NCBI RefSeq assembly: GCF_047496725.1
Contig: NC_132983.1
Location: 5,867,501-5,931,500, forward strand
Direction of reading: 5' to 3'
DNA: 64,000 nt
Origin: Anoplolepis gracilipes
Lineage: Eukaryota; Arthropoda; Insecta; Hymenoptera; Formicidae
Below, piece after piece: positions 37,040 to 49,799 of this stretch (position 1 is its first letter; each line of letters opens with the position of its first letter). A program made the translations under genes and the position numbers. Under the pieces are notes generated by a model, which saw only the letters and a program-made list of their open reading frames with translations, did no database searches and had not been told where the DNA came from.

Positions 37040-37500
37040 TTTTGAAAATCTAATTTTTATTTGTATTAATCTGTTGATCTAAATATTCTTTACACTTATA
37101 TACCTATTAATTTATTATTAATAATTGTTTTCTACAATTTAGGTAAGATAATAAAAGTTTCTTGTATTAAAAGCATTTTTTATACAAATGAAATGCCGTA
37201 TTATATATGATATCGAAATTGTTTTGATTGATTTAATCTTATATAATAAGCTTCATATAAATGTTCTCTTGAATATATCTTAAAGTACCTTTTTTTTGGA
37301 CTATGAATGTTCACTCGAACGAGCAAAATATGTGGTCGATACTATAGTCCCACTCAAAGTCCATCGTATGGACTTGATGAACTATGCAATATTTTTATAT
37401 TTTTTTTATCTTTTGGTTCGAATGATGTAACGAAACATTTTGTAGTCTCTATGTTTCGACAGGTCTATAATCTGAATTTTTTTAAAAATGTTGAAAATGT
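37040..37500. repeat. Dispersed repeat copy related to 31.6-32.95 kb
   Basis: AAATGAAATGCCGTATTATA, a following ATCGAAATTGTTT stretch, and ACATTTTGTAGTC...TTCGACAGGT.TATAATCTGAATTTT match the 31790-32060 and 32890-32950 segments in the same order. This indicates one longer repeat with different internal losses. Confidence 0.65.
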
Positions 37501-38883
37501 TCCACACGCATATGTATCTCCTATTTCATATCCAATTCAGAGGAAAGACGTTGTTAATCGTTATGTTAAGAAAGAGAAGCAATGAGCTAAAAATCAATCA
37601 TACATCTAAATCTTCTTTTCTTTCATCTATCGGATTAATTACGTCAGGTTGCACGGGATATTCGGTGATATTTAGTGTTGAGGAGTCAGATCCTTAAAGA
37701 AAGTGTAAATAATCAGTGGTATTAGATATAGAGATTCATTACTCGAATGAAAATGATTGCAGGTAACGTTTGTATTATTTCTATTTTTTTTTACAACTAT
37801 TTTGCATGTAAATAAAAAATCGATATAATATGTTGAATTTTATTTAAATTCACTTTACAGACTTTTGTCATAAAAAACATGTCATGTTATTTTATCATAT
37901 TACGAATAATCGTATTTTACGTAACGTATTACATTATTTTGGAGAATTACGTATTACGAATGTAGTGCGAATTATATAACCGACTATTTGAAAATTCTAC
38001 ACAACGGATGCGATGATGAATATACATATATAAGTGTAATAATCGCGTAGATATGGAAATATGAAAGTTTTCTGCATTTTTGTAGAGACGTCTCGCGTCA
38101 TCTCTTATATTTTGAGACTCGTATTTTTAATTTTTTTCATCAAACCGAAACAAAGTTTCATGTTTGCTTGTGTTTGTAATCACTATATTTAAACAAAAAT
38201 AAAAAAAAGAAATAAAAAAACACATCCTCCGTATTTAAAAACTATGCATTCACAATTGTGCGAACGATCTGATCAGGTTGAGACCAATCAGGCCAACGAA
38301 AGGCGGTTACAAGATCATGCGATTTCCTTCAGTTTCGCAGTCTCTTCGTTGCTTCGAACACTAACCCCATTTTAACATCCACATTGAATTCTTATGATAT
38401 TTTTTTTCCATTAATCTCAATCCAATTTTCAACTTCTCCTCTAAATCTTGGTCCTTTTCATCAGATTTCTATAACATATATAATTTAAATACATTCTAGG
38501 AAAGCTTTCTTCGTATTATATTGCCTAAATCCAATTGTGTTGAACAAAATATGATATAATAATAAATATCGAATCGACTCAGATTATCTTCTATTAAGAA
38601 ATTTTTAATTCAAGTTTTTTTTTTTTTTTTTTTCTTTTTTCTTTTTTCTTTTTTTACTAATGCGTTGTATGCAGAACAACCGCCATCGGGTATTTTTAAT
38701 AAAGTCTATCTAAAAATATATGTTTCGACAAATGTGGGCAAGATGTCGGATAAAAAGATGTGCACATTTTTATCTGGTTTTGTTCCATCAATAAAAAAAA
38801 TCAATGGTCTATAAATACCCAGATGTTTACACTTTACTGTCACCTATTAATTTGTCAAATCTTTCACGACCCGATAAGGCATG

Positions 38884-38916
<33 letters not shown>

Positions 38917-40560
38917 GATACGTTTATGATTCTTAAAAGAGGCTTCACCGATATATCGTTAAAAAGTGATAGATGGTTTTTTGAACAGACCATTTACATA
39001 CGTATGTCAAATAAAGGAAATGTCGCCGTCAAACGAACAATGACCGTGATGACGATGATCGTACACGACTAGAAACGAGAAAGACAAAAACAGGAAAATC
39101 CACAGAAGCGAAATACTCTAGCAGCTTAAGCTATTTTCGTTGTTCATTGTTATAAGCTTTTATATTAAAAGACAAAAACGAATTTCCGGACGGAAGTGTT
39201 ACTTTTAGCGCGCCGAATTCGTGATACGATTGCGTGTTTCCGAGAGAGACGTGTGACAGAAAAGAGGGAAGAGGGGGAGGGGGGAGAGCGATACCTGCGT
39301 ACTAATTAATTTTCAGCTGCGTAGATTATCGATCCAAGCGTGTACGCCTGATATCACGTACTGATCCGTCAGTTTTTGTTGATACGGTTACGTTTGTACA
39401 TTTTTTTTTTTTTTTTTTTCCTTTTTTTTCTCCTCGTTGATTTGTGTGTAGCATCGATGCTGCTTCTGCCAAAGTGATTAAACTAGAAATCGACGATCGT
39501 TTAACGAAAAATGATTATACCGTCATTAACATACAAAGCCGTACGTATTCCCGGAATTGATGAACATGTTGGTTGTAAAATACGAAACGAATTTTGCCTT
39601 ATCGATATATCATTAATCGCTTGATATTTCGACAGTGAAACTTGAAGGTTTTTCTCTGGAGATTCCGCTGAAGAAAATTCGATTTGTATTTGAATAAGAA
39701 ATAATCTCGTGTATGAATTTAGGAAAAGCTATTGTCATCCGAACGCAAGATATTTCGTTATTTGTCAATTCTGGGACGTTGTAACAATAAGATACATTTT
39801 TACATGTAAAGTTAGTCATCTTTTTTTCGTCGATATAAGCGAATCATCAATTTTGTTAGCAGGAGCGGATCTTTATCACGAGAGGATATAATGGATTTTC
39901 AATCTCTCTGTTGATTCTAAATTTCTCGCTCTTCGCGAAAATTTTCAATTTCATTAATGACTAAAAGCGAAATAAAAAATAGTATAACAATGCTTTTGCT
40001 TCTCCGAGATATTTCGATTATCTCTCATTATCAGAATTAAAAAAAAAAAAAAACAAAAAAAAAACTTATTTTAACAATTATATATTATTATTAAACTCTC
40101 TGACAATGAGTGATATTAAGAATTATTATAATATGTAAATCAATATAATGTTAATTATTAGTTGGGATTAATTTTATTTTATTATCGTTATAATTATTAT
40201 TAATGTAACGTTATATATTATGTTATTGTTTATTAATAAATGTTATTTGATACATTGAAAAAATTAAAATTAATATTTATAAAAAATGATATTCAGATAT
40301 TTTATTTATTTATTTATTTTTCTTTTTATCTTCCTTTGAAAAAAATTAGGCTCTGTATGATTTTTCATACAGAAAAATATTTCAAATTCTTCAACTGGGA
40401 AGCAAAATTTTTAAGTCTTGATTTAGGATCAATGAGCAGAGAATTTCAAGAGATGTCTCGGGGAAAAAGTTTTACCCTCTCGCTTGCTAGACTTAAAAGT
40501 ATTATGTTCTTTCGTTATTGCATTGTTATACGAGTGTCAAGTGGTTAACTCTGTTTATAG
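37501..40560. other. Intergenic DNA, no gene recognised
   Basis: Poly(T) runs at 38615-38633 and 38884-38912 and a poly(T) near 39401-39419. A purine-rich patch lies at 39260-39290 and a short CpG-richer stretch at 39200-39360. No convincing coding sequence. Confidence 0.55.
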
Positions 40561-40576
40561 ATCCGCCCTTGCTCAA

Positions 40577-40601
40577 CAGCAGCAGCAGCAGCAGCAACAA
40601 C
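40577..40601 (+). repeat. CAG/CAA repeat
   Basis: Seven CAG units followed by CAACAAC, which would read as poly-Gln in one frame that stays open to 40669. A splice-acceptor-like TCTGTTTATAG lies at 40551-40561 just before it. No family was recognised in the flanking residues. Confidence 0.6.
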
Positions 40602-40816
40602 CTCGATGTAACGCTAACATCTCACACCCGCCGTTTGCGAATAGCGCGAATACTTTCGCTGGCGAATAGTTTAATTGACAGGATGCCAAATGTTAGTTCT
40701 AAGTAGTCTCGTAGCGAATTACTCGTCTTAACGAGTCCTCTCGCGCGGACTTGGCGTATCGCATCACGGGGCAATATTGAAGTTTCGCACTTTCATCTGT
40801 CAAGGGTGGTGAGGCT

Positions 40817-40852
<36 letters not shown>

Positions 40853-41050
40853 AGCGATCGCGATCACGAGATTTTTATGGTCTTTAAGTTTGGACAAAAA
40901 TATGTGCTTCGCCTACTGTTACAGTTTTTGGAAAAATTACCCTTCTATAGAAAAAAAAAAAATTTTTCTTTTTTTTTTTTTATTTTTTATTTTATTTGCT
41001 AGACAAATTGTACACGTGTACATGATTGTTTTAAAAATATTAATCTAAGT

Positions 41051-41091
41051 ATAATTATTTTTATCATATATTATATGATAAAAATAATTAT
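41051..41091. repeat. Perfect AT-rich palindrome, 20-bp arms
   Basis: ATAATTATTTTTATCATATA, one T, then its exact reverse complement. It could extrude as a cruciform. It is not followed by a T-run that would suggest any known terminator. Confidence 0.9.
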
Positions 41092-44000
41092 GCAAATCAG
41101 CATAAATCTATTTTAATCAAACATAATAGTAAATAAATAAAAAAAAAAAAAAAAAAAAAACTGACATGACGCGAAAGTATATATTGCAAACAAAGGCTGA
41201 AAATTATGCTTTGGGATATTAACTCCCTTGAACTAAAAGGGTTGAGAAACTCGATCGACGAACGTTTGTCGTCGCGTTTCCTTTGAGCTGCTTTGAAAAA
41301 AATTTTCTCGCTCGATACGATAATGTTAATCTTTGGCGGTTCGCTACGACGAGATATTACTATCGTGAAATGGGCATTTATATGAAATCGTTTCTCGCTA
41401 AATTTTATTTCGACAAGAAGGGATTATTTTCTACCATCGCGAGTGGAGCTTTATCATCGACCAATCAAAGCGCGACTTGCGCCGTACGGACGAGGTTTAC
41501 CCTACATTTTTTTTTTTTTTTTTACTTAAACAGAAATAATTCTCATCAATATTTTCGTTATTGATATCAAAAACCTTAACGTCAAGGTGATAACAACTGA
41601 CCAAAATTTCTAACTCTGGTCTAGTCATCATTATTATTGTAATATTATCGAGTGTTAATGAAACGTGTTACTCTCGATAAAACACGTGTCTCGTTTTAAC
41701 TTATATTTTCAACTAATCGACAACATTTATTTGTATCATGTAAAGAGATAATAATTGCAATGACGTTAAATGTATAAAATTGTCTTTTGTGCAAAAATTG
41801 CGTAATTTGTGTCGATATAGTTACGAAAGTATGTGTGAAATTTTCAAAGTATCATGTCGCGATGAAATATTACAGAAACGGAGAGAACGAGGTTTTTCAT
41901 ACACGGGACTTACACAAATTGTTGCTTGAAAGCGTCGCGCTATCTGTAACGTTCTATAAACGTTCATTCGAGTTATCGCGGTAAATGTATCTGAAACGAT
42001 TGCGTGAAAAAATATTTATTCCGCGTGTTTATTCTGACGCACAATTTTATCTATATTTGCTCTCGCGATATATATATATATATATATAGTTTATTCTTTT
42101 GTGTTTTATCCAAGACAGTCGTTGTATAATTAAACTTTATTAAGATAAAGCATGACACATCTCACACACACACACACAGACAGACACATCTTTAAAATCT
42201 AAATTAATTTAAAAACAGTTCAAAAAAGTTTCTCCTTTTTCCATAATTTGATTAAGAAAGTTTGTCTGTTTGAATATTTATCAATTTTTTCAAACACTAT
42301 TGCGTTAAATATCTTTAATTTTGCATAATTATAAATAACGTATAATCAAACAAATATACAATATAATGCGCATTTTCAATTTCTCTCAGCATCATATGCG
42401 TATTTCAAAAGAAAAATACGTCTCTTTGTCAATGTTAGACTATTTAAATTGACGGGAAGCTAATGATGACTGTTTCTAAACATACGCTTTTGCTGATTAA
42501 AAAATAATTAACAGCATCAATAATAAGCAAGTCCAAATAAAGGGAATGTCCCTTACTTTTCAATTCTCGCCAGAGAAAATGTGTACTAATTTTTTTAAAT
42601 AGTAGTCGGTTGATATAACGCAGAATGTCTGTTATTTCAACGATATATATTTTTCGTGATCAAAATTATTATTAAAAGTATTTAAAAATGTAAATTTAAT
42701 AAAGGGTATACTTTATTTAAATAATTATACATTATTCTCTCATTATAAGTATTTCTTGCAATTTTCTTTTCGCCTAGATATTTTCGCGAACAGTCTTTTC
42801 TAAAAGAAAAGGGGAATACTTGACAATATGTTTTAATTAATAATTAATTTAATTATTAATACATAATTGAACAAATTAATATATTTAAAAATAATATATT
42901 AATTAATAGTTGAGACAACATAACTACAAATTAAACCACTAACAATAGAACGGTTTACTACGTGATTCGGACACTAATTGAATGAATAGTTGAAACTGTA
43001 TGCACATTATTATTTAATAATTTAATTAACAACTGGTAAATTACATCTTCAATTAACACTAACGAATAATAAATATAAATCGATTTTTTTATCTGTTCTA
43101 AATATATTTTAATTATTGAAAGAGGGCATATTAGACATAGGGATTCTCAATAAGTTATTCGGTAGCGTCTTAATGACTATGTCGTGTGTAAACCACACGG
43201 TCGCTCTTTTCATATATTTGACTTTGCGACACTTGATCACATTTAATTTATTCACCTATTCACGGAGTAAACTTCGATTTACGATGTTGCGCAAATGTTT
43301 CAAATGACCATTGGTATTCGAATCGAAGCGATTGATTGGTCGATATATAGAATTAATTGAAAATCGCAATAATTAAGAGCGGGCAAAGTAATCTCGTGAT
43401 TTTTTCTTTTGTCTCTCCCTCTCTCTTTCTCTCTCTCTCTTTCTGTCTGTCTGTCTCTTCTCCCTCTTTTTCTCTTTTCCATTGCCTTTCGATTATTTTG
43501 TTCGATAAAGTTGTAAGTATATAGCTTATATTATACATAGGATAGACCGTGGAAAATACCTCGAATGTTTGAACCTAGCATTGTAAGTAGCTTACATACG
43601 ATGGACGCTGCGATAAGGATACCTCGAATTTTTCGACTATTGTACGCCTTAAGATTCAACGTTAATATCCTCTCGATCTTTCTCTTTCTCCCATTTTTTT
43701 CTCTTATTGTTTTCGTCAGTTTATGGATTTCTTTCGGAAAAAAATCGCGAGTGTCTCCGCGATAGCTGTTATCAGTATCGTATAGAGAGACTCTCTCTCT
43801 CTCTCTCTCTCTTTTGTAATCTCTTATTTTTACAATGCACAAGATCGTGCATGTATTATTTCTTTTTAAAATATAATGATAAAATAATTATAGCAAAAAT
43901 AATTTCTGAATAATATTTCTCTATATTAATATGGTGAAATTAATAATTTCGAATTTAAAGTGATGTTATTTGTTTTTTTTTTTTTTTTTGCGACAAAATA

Positions 44001-45020
44001 ACACATTAAATAAGAGATTGTCTAGAAAGATTCCACGTCTATTCGTCACGATAAAAATTGGGAGCTAAAGGACACAGATGTAATTCGCATTCTCGTGTTT
44101 CACGACGCATGCGTGAAAAAAAAAAAAAAAAAAAAAAAAAAATATGAGCGTGTCATGTTTATTCAGAAGAATGAAAAAGAAATTGGTGTAAGATGCATTC
44201 TTTCGTGCTTATTATATATCGGAAATTGAATGCACTGAAAAATTACACCGCTCCCAATCTCCGCTGCGAACGATCGCTGATGATAAATCGCGATCGACGA
44301 ACGATCGGCACGACGTTATGAATAATTTATATACGCGTCTCCCCGATCTTGAATCCCGTCTTTACCCTTAAGAAAACGCCTTGGCGCTTTAATCGGTTCG
44401 ACCCGGAGAACCTCTCGCGTCGCCAAACGAATTCCAACCCTCGTCGTTCGCGCGACGCGTCTTCTCTTCCTCCTCTACTCTATATCCCGAGCGAATCGTA
44501 TCGTGGTTGCGACACTCGGTGCGAAAGAGGAAACGCGATCGATACCGAAGGAGAGAGAATGATAGAGAGAGAGAGAGAGAGAGAGAGCGATTCCGTACCT
44601 TGAGCGAAACTCGCGACGTACCATTGCATGAGCGAGGCTTAAAAACCCTTAACCCGAAGTATCCGAATAATTTCAAAAAAAAAAAAAAAAAAAAAGGAGG
44701 GAGAAATACCCCTAGAAATTTTGCGAGCCTCTCTGTAAATAATCAATATAGTAACGATTACGCGACGTGGTTTTACGAAAGATCAATATTTATTCATCAA
44801 ATTGATTAATCTATTGAAATAAAGAAAAGGAAAAAAAAAATATTGATATCTAACATCATTATAAATTGGCAAACTTTTTTTTGACAATTTTACTTCAAAA
44901 AAAAAAATTGATTGAGATCCGAGAATTTCTCCAGATTGCTTCGCAAAATAAAGACACGGTGGACATTTCGGGTTAAGGTAATGATATTTGAAAACGTCAA
45001 GTAGAGTTCACTACCGCGCG

Positions 45021-45035
45021 TATGTATATATATAT

Positions 45036-45088
<53 letters not shown>

Positions 45089-45120
45089 ATACATATATGT
45101 ATACATACATGTATGTGTAT
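45021..45120. repeat. (TA)n tract with TG/CA-rich flank
   Basis: About 60 bp of almost pure TA with one ATA break, then TGTATACATA-type sequence. Confidence 0.9.
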
Positions 45121-45555
45121 AGACAATATGTATGTGCGTATGCGAGAGAACACGAGCGGAATTCGGCCTGCTGATCACTCCGTCCGCGACAGACACCCTG
45201 TAATTATATGCATTTGTAAATACTCAATTGACGAAGTACGTTAGGCAAAACACGACACGTACGCATCGCGTAATTGTAAATATTAAACATGGAGAAGATA
45301 TTTGTTAAATATAGAATATGTTACGTTTTTCAAGAAACCACATGGTGGTATTTATTTCTCACACCGTGCATTCCCCTACATTCTATAAATCCCTACAAAA
45401 TTTCCACGAAAAATAGAAAGAATTTTCCTCGAAATTTCCTTCCTAACAATACACAGTTGCTTGTAACGGATAGTTTTTGTTGTGTAGAATAATCCAGACT
45501 TGCCGTTGCGTTTATTACTTATATTTCTAAATTTTGCGTTACAGAATAAAAAAAT

Positions 45556-45586
<31 letters not shown>

Positions 45587-46156
45587 TCTTCATTGATCGA
45601 GTTAAGCAAACTTTTTGGTTGAGAGAAAAGACGGATTTCAAGATCGATGAATTCGACCAAACAACTGGCACAGTTCTGGAACATTCTACATAGCAAAGTT
45701 CAAGTGTCTTATTATTTCTTGTTTTCCCGATAAGAATAGCAACATAAAGAAGAAAGGAGGAAGAAGCAAAGCAAGAAGGCAAGGTACCTGCAAAGTAAGT
45801 GCAAACTATCTACCGCATATTTTCATGCCGATTGTCAATTATAAATTATGTGTTACACGTATATCGATTGCGTCGTCGCATACAATATATATCACATATA
45901 TATCTATTCGGGCAACATGTAGACAATGGCTGGCCGTGATTAAGTCGACTTTATTATTGCTTAATCAACCGGCGAATTAAACACGCTTTATCGCGCGCGC
46001 GTTGTGATAAAAAGCGCGCATTCAAGGCAGTCCTCATGCAACAATTAACGGACGCGTCTCGCGTGCAATTAGTTGACGAGCCCCGCATCAATGTTTCTTT
46101 TTCAGTGTAAAACGATTAATACATAATATTTTAAACGGGCATACACACACACATAG

Positions 46157-46186
46157 CCGCGCGCGCGCGCGCCCGCGCGGCGCGTG
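46157..46186. repeat. Alternating CG run next to (CA)n
   Basis: CCGCGCGCGCGCGCGCCCGC and on to CGCGTG, right after an ACACACACACA stretch at 46142-46152. Alternating purine-pyrimidine DNA of this kind can form Z-DNA. It is rare in an AT-rich insect spacer. Confidence 0.85.
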
Positions 46187-46534
46187 TCCCGACGATCGAA
46201 ACACGCGCGTGTTTTACGATATATGCCATTAACGTAATTACGGTGCCGCTCTCGCACGCCACAAGTCGATCGCTTCTTGTTGCCAGGCCACCCACGTTCG
46301 TACAATGTACACGCGTGGTGAGAACTAACACAGCGAATAAAATGTATTTCATTCGAAATTAGCGCGGCCTGATTTTAGCCTGCGCGCAAAGTCCGCCCCG
46401 TAGAGGCGGAAAATTAATTTGCGCCCTCACGTAAAATCTATAAATGGAAGCGGCGTGTCGATGATGACTACTTTCTTCATATATTTTGTGTTTGTATAAT
46501 TTTTGGAAAATACACGATAGACGGATTAACCTAA

Positions 46535-47190
46535 CCCTTTGAGTCACAGCGAGTCACCCAGAGACCCACCTTTTTAGTTTTTTAGTTTTAACTACTTTTT
46601 TTTATCAACAAATACCGGATTTTTTCTTTCTACAGAGTCTCCGGAACATCAATAAGTGTAAAAAAATATAAACAGTCATTAATTGTTAATTACAAAAATA
46701 TCATATATAAACAAGCAGTCAAAATTAGTACTTTTTCTTACGAAAAAAATGCATTTTCTACTAATCTATTATATGACAATAAATGCGGCACTTTTTTTAT
46801 AATCTTAGTACACTCTAAAGTATTTTTCAGAATTTTTTTACAATTTTCCACCGTGTTGTTTTTGTTAAATTCTCCAAATATATAAAAAACAATATTTTCT
46901 GTTCTAAATTAAAAGTAACAGTCGTATTCTTTTTTAAATTTTTTCTCTGAAGGTTTTTCGAGATCGCAGAATCTGAATCTAAAGGAAAAAAAAAATTTAA
47001 TTTTCAAAATTTAATATAGGCATCCAATATGGCGGAAGTAAAATTTTGAAAATCTCGTCTGCCATATTGGATCCGCTATCTTGAATTTTGAAAATCTGAC
47101 AACGGATTCGTAATCAGCAACCCCAAAAACCCTTGTATACCAAATTTTATAAAATATATTGACAATTAGAAAAATTCGTGACTCGAAGGG
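46535..47190. mobile_element. piggyBac-like MITE, copy 1
   Basis: 656-bp non-coding element with inverted ends CCCTTTGAGTCAC and GTGACTCGAAGGG. The right flank is TTAA (47191-47194) and the left is CTAA (46531-46534), a decayed TTAA duplication. It is about 95% alike along its length to 55296-55957 by eye. An internal inverted repeat is built on CCAATATGGCGGAAG and CTGCCATATTGG. Confidence 0.85.
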
Positions 47191-47194
47191 TTAA

Positions 47195-48693
47195 GTGACT
47201 TTTGACCTTTAACGCGAGGAAGCGGATCGAATGAATTTTTTCGTCAACCTCTTTACAAAGATTAAACGTTATAACTGATAATTTTTTTTTTAGAATGCTC
47301 TGTATGCCATTAATTTTGTATCGATGTTTCTTTTTAGCAATCGATCTTAAGAATAACATATAGCCAATATAATTTGCATATGTGTATTTTTACTGCCTAA
47401 TGCACTGAATTATGCATCGAACGCGTCATCCACGCAACATACGTATCATTGCGTTGTGTTAAAAGTGTATTTGCACACTTTTGTCTAGACAATTTTATTT
47501 AAGAAACATTGCCTTAGAATGTACATCATATACATACGATTTTTTATTATTTACAAAAATTGAGACAAAGTAATCCTTGTGAAATGAACGTATATACATG
47601 AAACATTTCTAGTATATTTTTAACAGAAAGTTTTCTCTTCCCTTTAATATTCTTTTTTTTTTTTTTTTTTTTTTTTTTATTTTTATTATTAGGCTCGCGC
47701 ATAGAGGAGAATTTTCTGTATACTATGAGAACGGAGTCTTCAATTATCGGGATTGAATCGAGATAAATGCGTTAAAATGAAATGCATGCGCGGGAAACAT
47801 CAAAGATCGCGATGGGTTTCGGGGTTTTCATTATCATGAGATATTAGTTCGCGTCATTTGTTGCGCGCTCGCCCTTTGCCATCCTGCAGGGCCTCCTGTA
47901 AATGGCGCTGGGCTATACGTTCGATCGATCGCGAAACAAACATTATAAAATGACACGCGACGCGAGAGCGATATTCGCGCGGCCGCGACCGGCCACGCGA
48001 ATGCGGATGACATATTCGCATGGAAATGCAGCCCCCGCATTAATTTATTCGACGTTGCCGTTGTACACGTGTCGCTAAACGAATATTCATTACAATCCCT
48101 ATCCCTCCCCCGATCGCGAAAATGGGAAAAGAAAAAAAATACTGTATCTATATATGGATAATTATTATATATATACAAATTTATTTTCATCCCCCAAAGT
48201 GCGTACTGCAGCGATTTACAGTTTTGGGCAAAAAGTATGTGTAAAATTGGTGTTTCACTTCGTGGAAACTTATTAATTGCTAATTGTTCGGGTTTTATTT
48301 TTAATAATTTTACAATTGTTAAATTGTTAATAATTGTACAATAATTTTACAAAGTGAAATATTCAAGTCCACGCATTTTTTTTTATCAGATTGTAAGCGC
48401 TCGTAAATTCTACAATAGTTTTACAAAAAGTTCTATGCGTAACAATTATTAGAATATTAATTAAACAAATTAGATCGTCCGAGATATCGGACATATAATT
48501 ACTGCTCGTCTATAATAAATTAATTGTGCATACATGCGTATATATGTACTATAAAAATAATAAATTATGTGTTTGTTTGTTAACGATTGAGTATGTATTT
48601 ATTTGCATCAAAATATTTAAATAATTGCAATATTTCGTAAAACAATATTTCTATACAATATTATTGAATAAAAATATCACGCGTAATTTCTTG

Positions 48694-48736
<43 letters not shown>

Positions 48737-49048
48737 TACTACATTCCACGATTAAAATATTATATATTCTAATTTTTCCGTATTATAGAGAATTTATTTA
48801 TTATATTATTTAGTTGGAGCAAAGAAAAGTAACACGTGCAGTGCGAAGCGTATTACGAGCAAAAAAATATCGCGGGCAATTCTCGGAATTGGTCGACGAA
48901 CGCTACACGCGACATAGTCGTGCCTACTGCGCACGTGCAATGAAACATGATGCCGATTTCCCGATAGCTTGTGACTCGAGATCGAGACTCCAATCCTTTC
49001 AATACGCGATCGGGGTTGATTTCTAACATTGCTGCTACTGCGACTATA
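47195..49048. other. Intergenic DNA, no gene recognised
   Basis: Poly(T) at 47652-47679. A small CpG-rich patch at 47760-48110 contains GCATGCGCGGG near 47785. (TA)n(TG)n lies at 48695-48736. No recognisable gene. Confidence 0.5.
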
Positions 49049-49168
49049 AGGGTATTGTTACATTTGTACGATAAATTTGTTCGAGCGTGTTGATTGGCTG
49101 CGGGATGGAAAACATCTTTAGAAATATCTCTAGCCAATCAAGACGCTAGAAAAATTTGTAACATCCTT
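49049..49168. mobile_element. Small inverted-repeat element
   Basis: GTTACATTTGTACGATAAAT with GTGTTGATTGGCTGC on the left, and AGCCAATCAAGACGC with AAATTTGTAAC on the right, form imperfect inverted ends around about 40 bp. The size suits a tiny MITE. No clear target duplication was seen. Confidence 0.45.
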
Positions 49169-49350
49169 TCAGTCTACGTCGGTCCGTCAAATTGGATAGT
49201 ACATCGAGTGCGCGTTCCGATATTGTCTGCTCGTCTGTAATAAATTAATCGTGCATATATATAGCTGAATTTAAAAATCTTATCGAGTTTCCTTCTTCGT
49301 CGATCGCGACGAGTATAGCGTGTTACATGTAATTGGATTGATTTCAAGAG

Positions 49351-49453
49351 TATCAGCACACATGTTCAAAAAAGATTCATAGGATATTAAAATATGTTTT
49401 AACATTCTATGGATTTCTTATAAACATCTTTTCAACGTGTGTGCTGATATAGG
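49351..49453. repeat. Hairpin-forming inverted repeat of about 100 bp
   Basis: TATCAGCACACATGTTCAAA on the left pairs with AACGTGTGTGCTGATA on the right, and pairing continues inward (AAAAAGATT with AACATCTTTT). Either a minimal MITE or a pre-miRNA-like fold. Confidence 0.6.
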
Positions 49454-49799
49454 GGGATCGGGCCTCGTAAGTATATCACATCGAGAGATAATTATTATAT
49501 GATCGAGATTCAATCGCGACAGTTTCTTCGTTCCTCGAATTAAATCGACGAGAGAATATTACGCAACGTATAAACTTTTTCTTCAAAAGACACGCGTTTC
49601 GCGAAGCGTTCTATTGTGCCAAACCAGGAGGGAATCTCGCCGGACGATTCTCGAAACTGAGGGGAGAGAGAGGAGGGGGGAGGGGGAAAGGGGGCGAACG
49701 CGAGCTCGTGTTATACAAGTTGCGTCTACCGTGTTAGATGAGTAGTGCTTGTTTCAAGATATTCCGTTAAAGCTTCGTCGAGTGTTCTCTGTCTCTCTT

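Larger units (their letters stand above)
41092..46534. other. Intergenic DNA with microsatellites, no gene recognised
   Basis: Includes poly(A) at 41139-41160, (TA)n at 42068-42087, (CA)n near 42164-42180, (CT)n at 43794-43812, (GA)n at 44564-44587 and poly(A) at 44116-44142, 44676-44695 and 45557-45582. GC-richer patches lie at 44240-44640 and 45960-46400. No conserved frame was seen. Confidence 0.55.

Noticed and set aside
44385..44410. GGTTCGACCC resembling a tRNA B box
   Set aside because: No A box, acceptor stem or cloverleaf could be built around it.
48814..49026. 70-codon plus-strand frame rich in Arg/Ala
   Set aside because: Lies against a small inverted-repeat element, starts with a non-ATG codon and has no recognisable motif. 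Chance frame is more likely.
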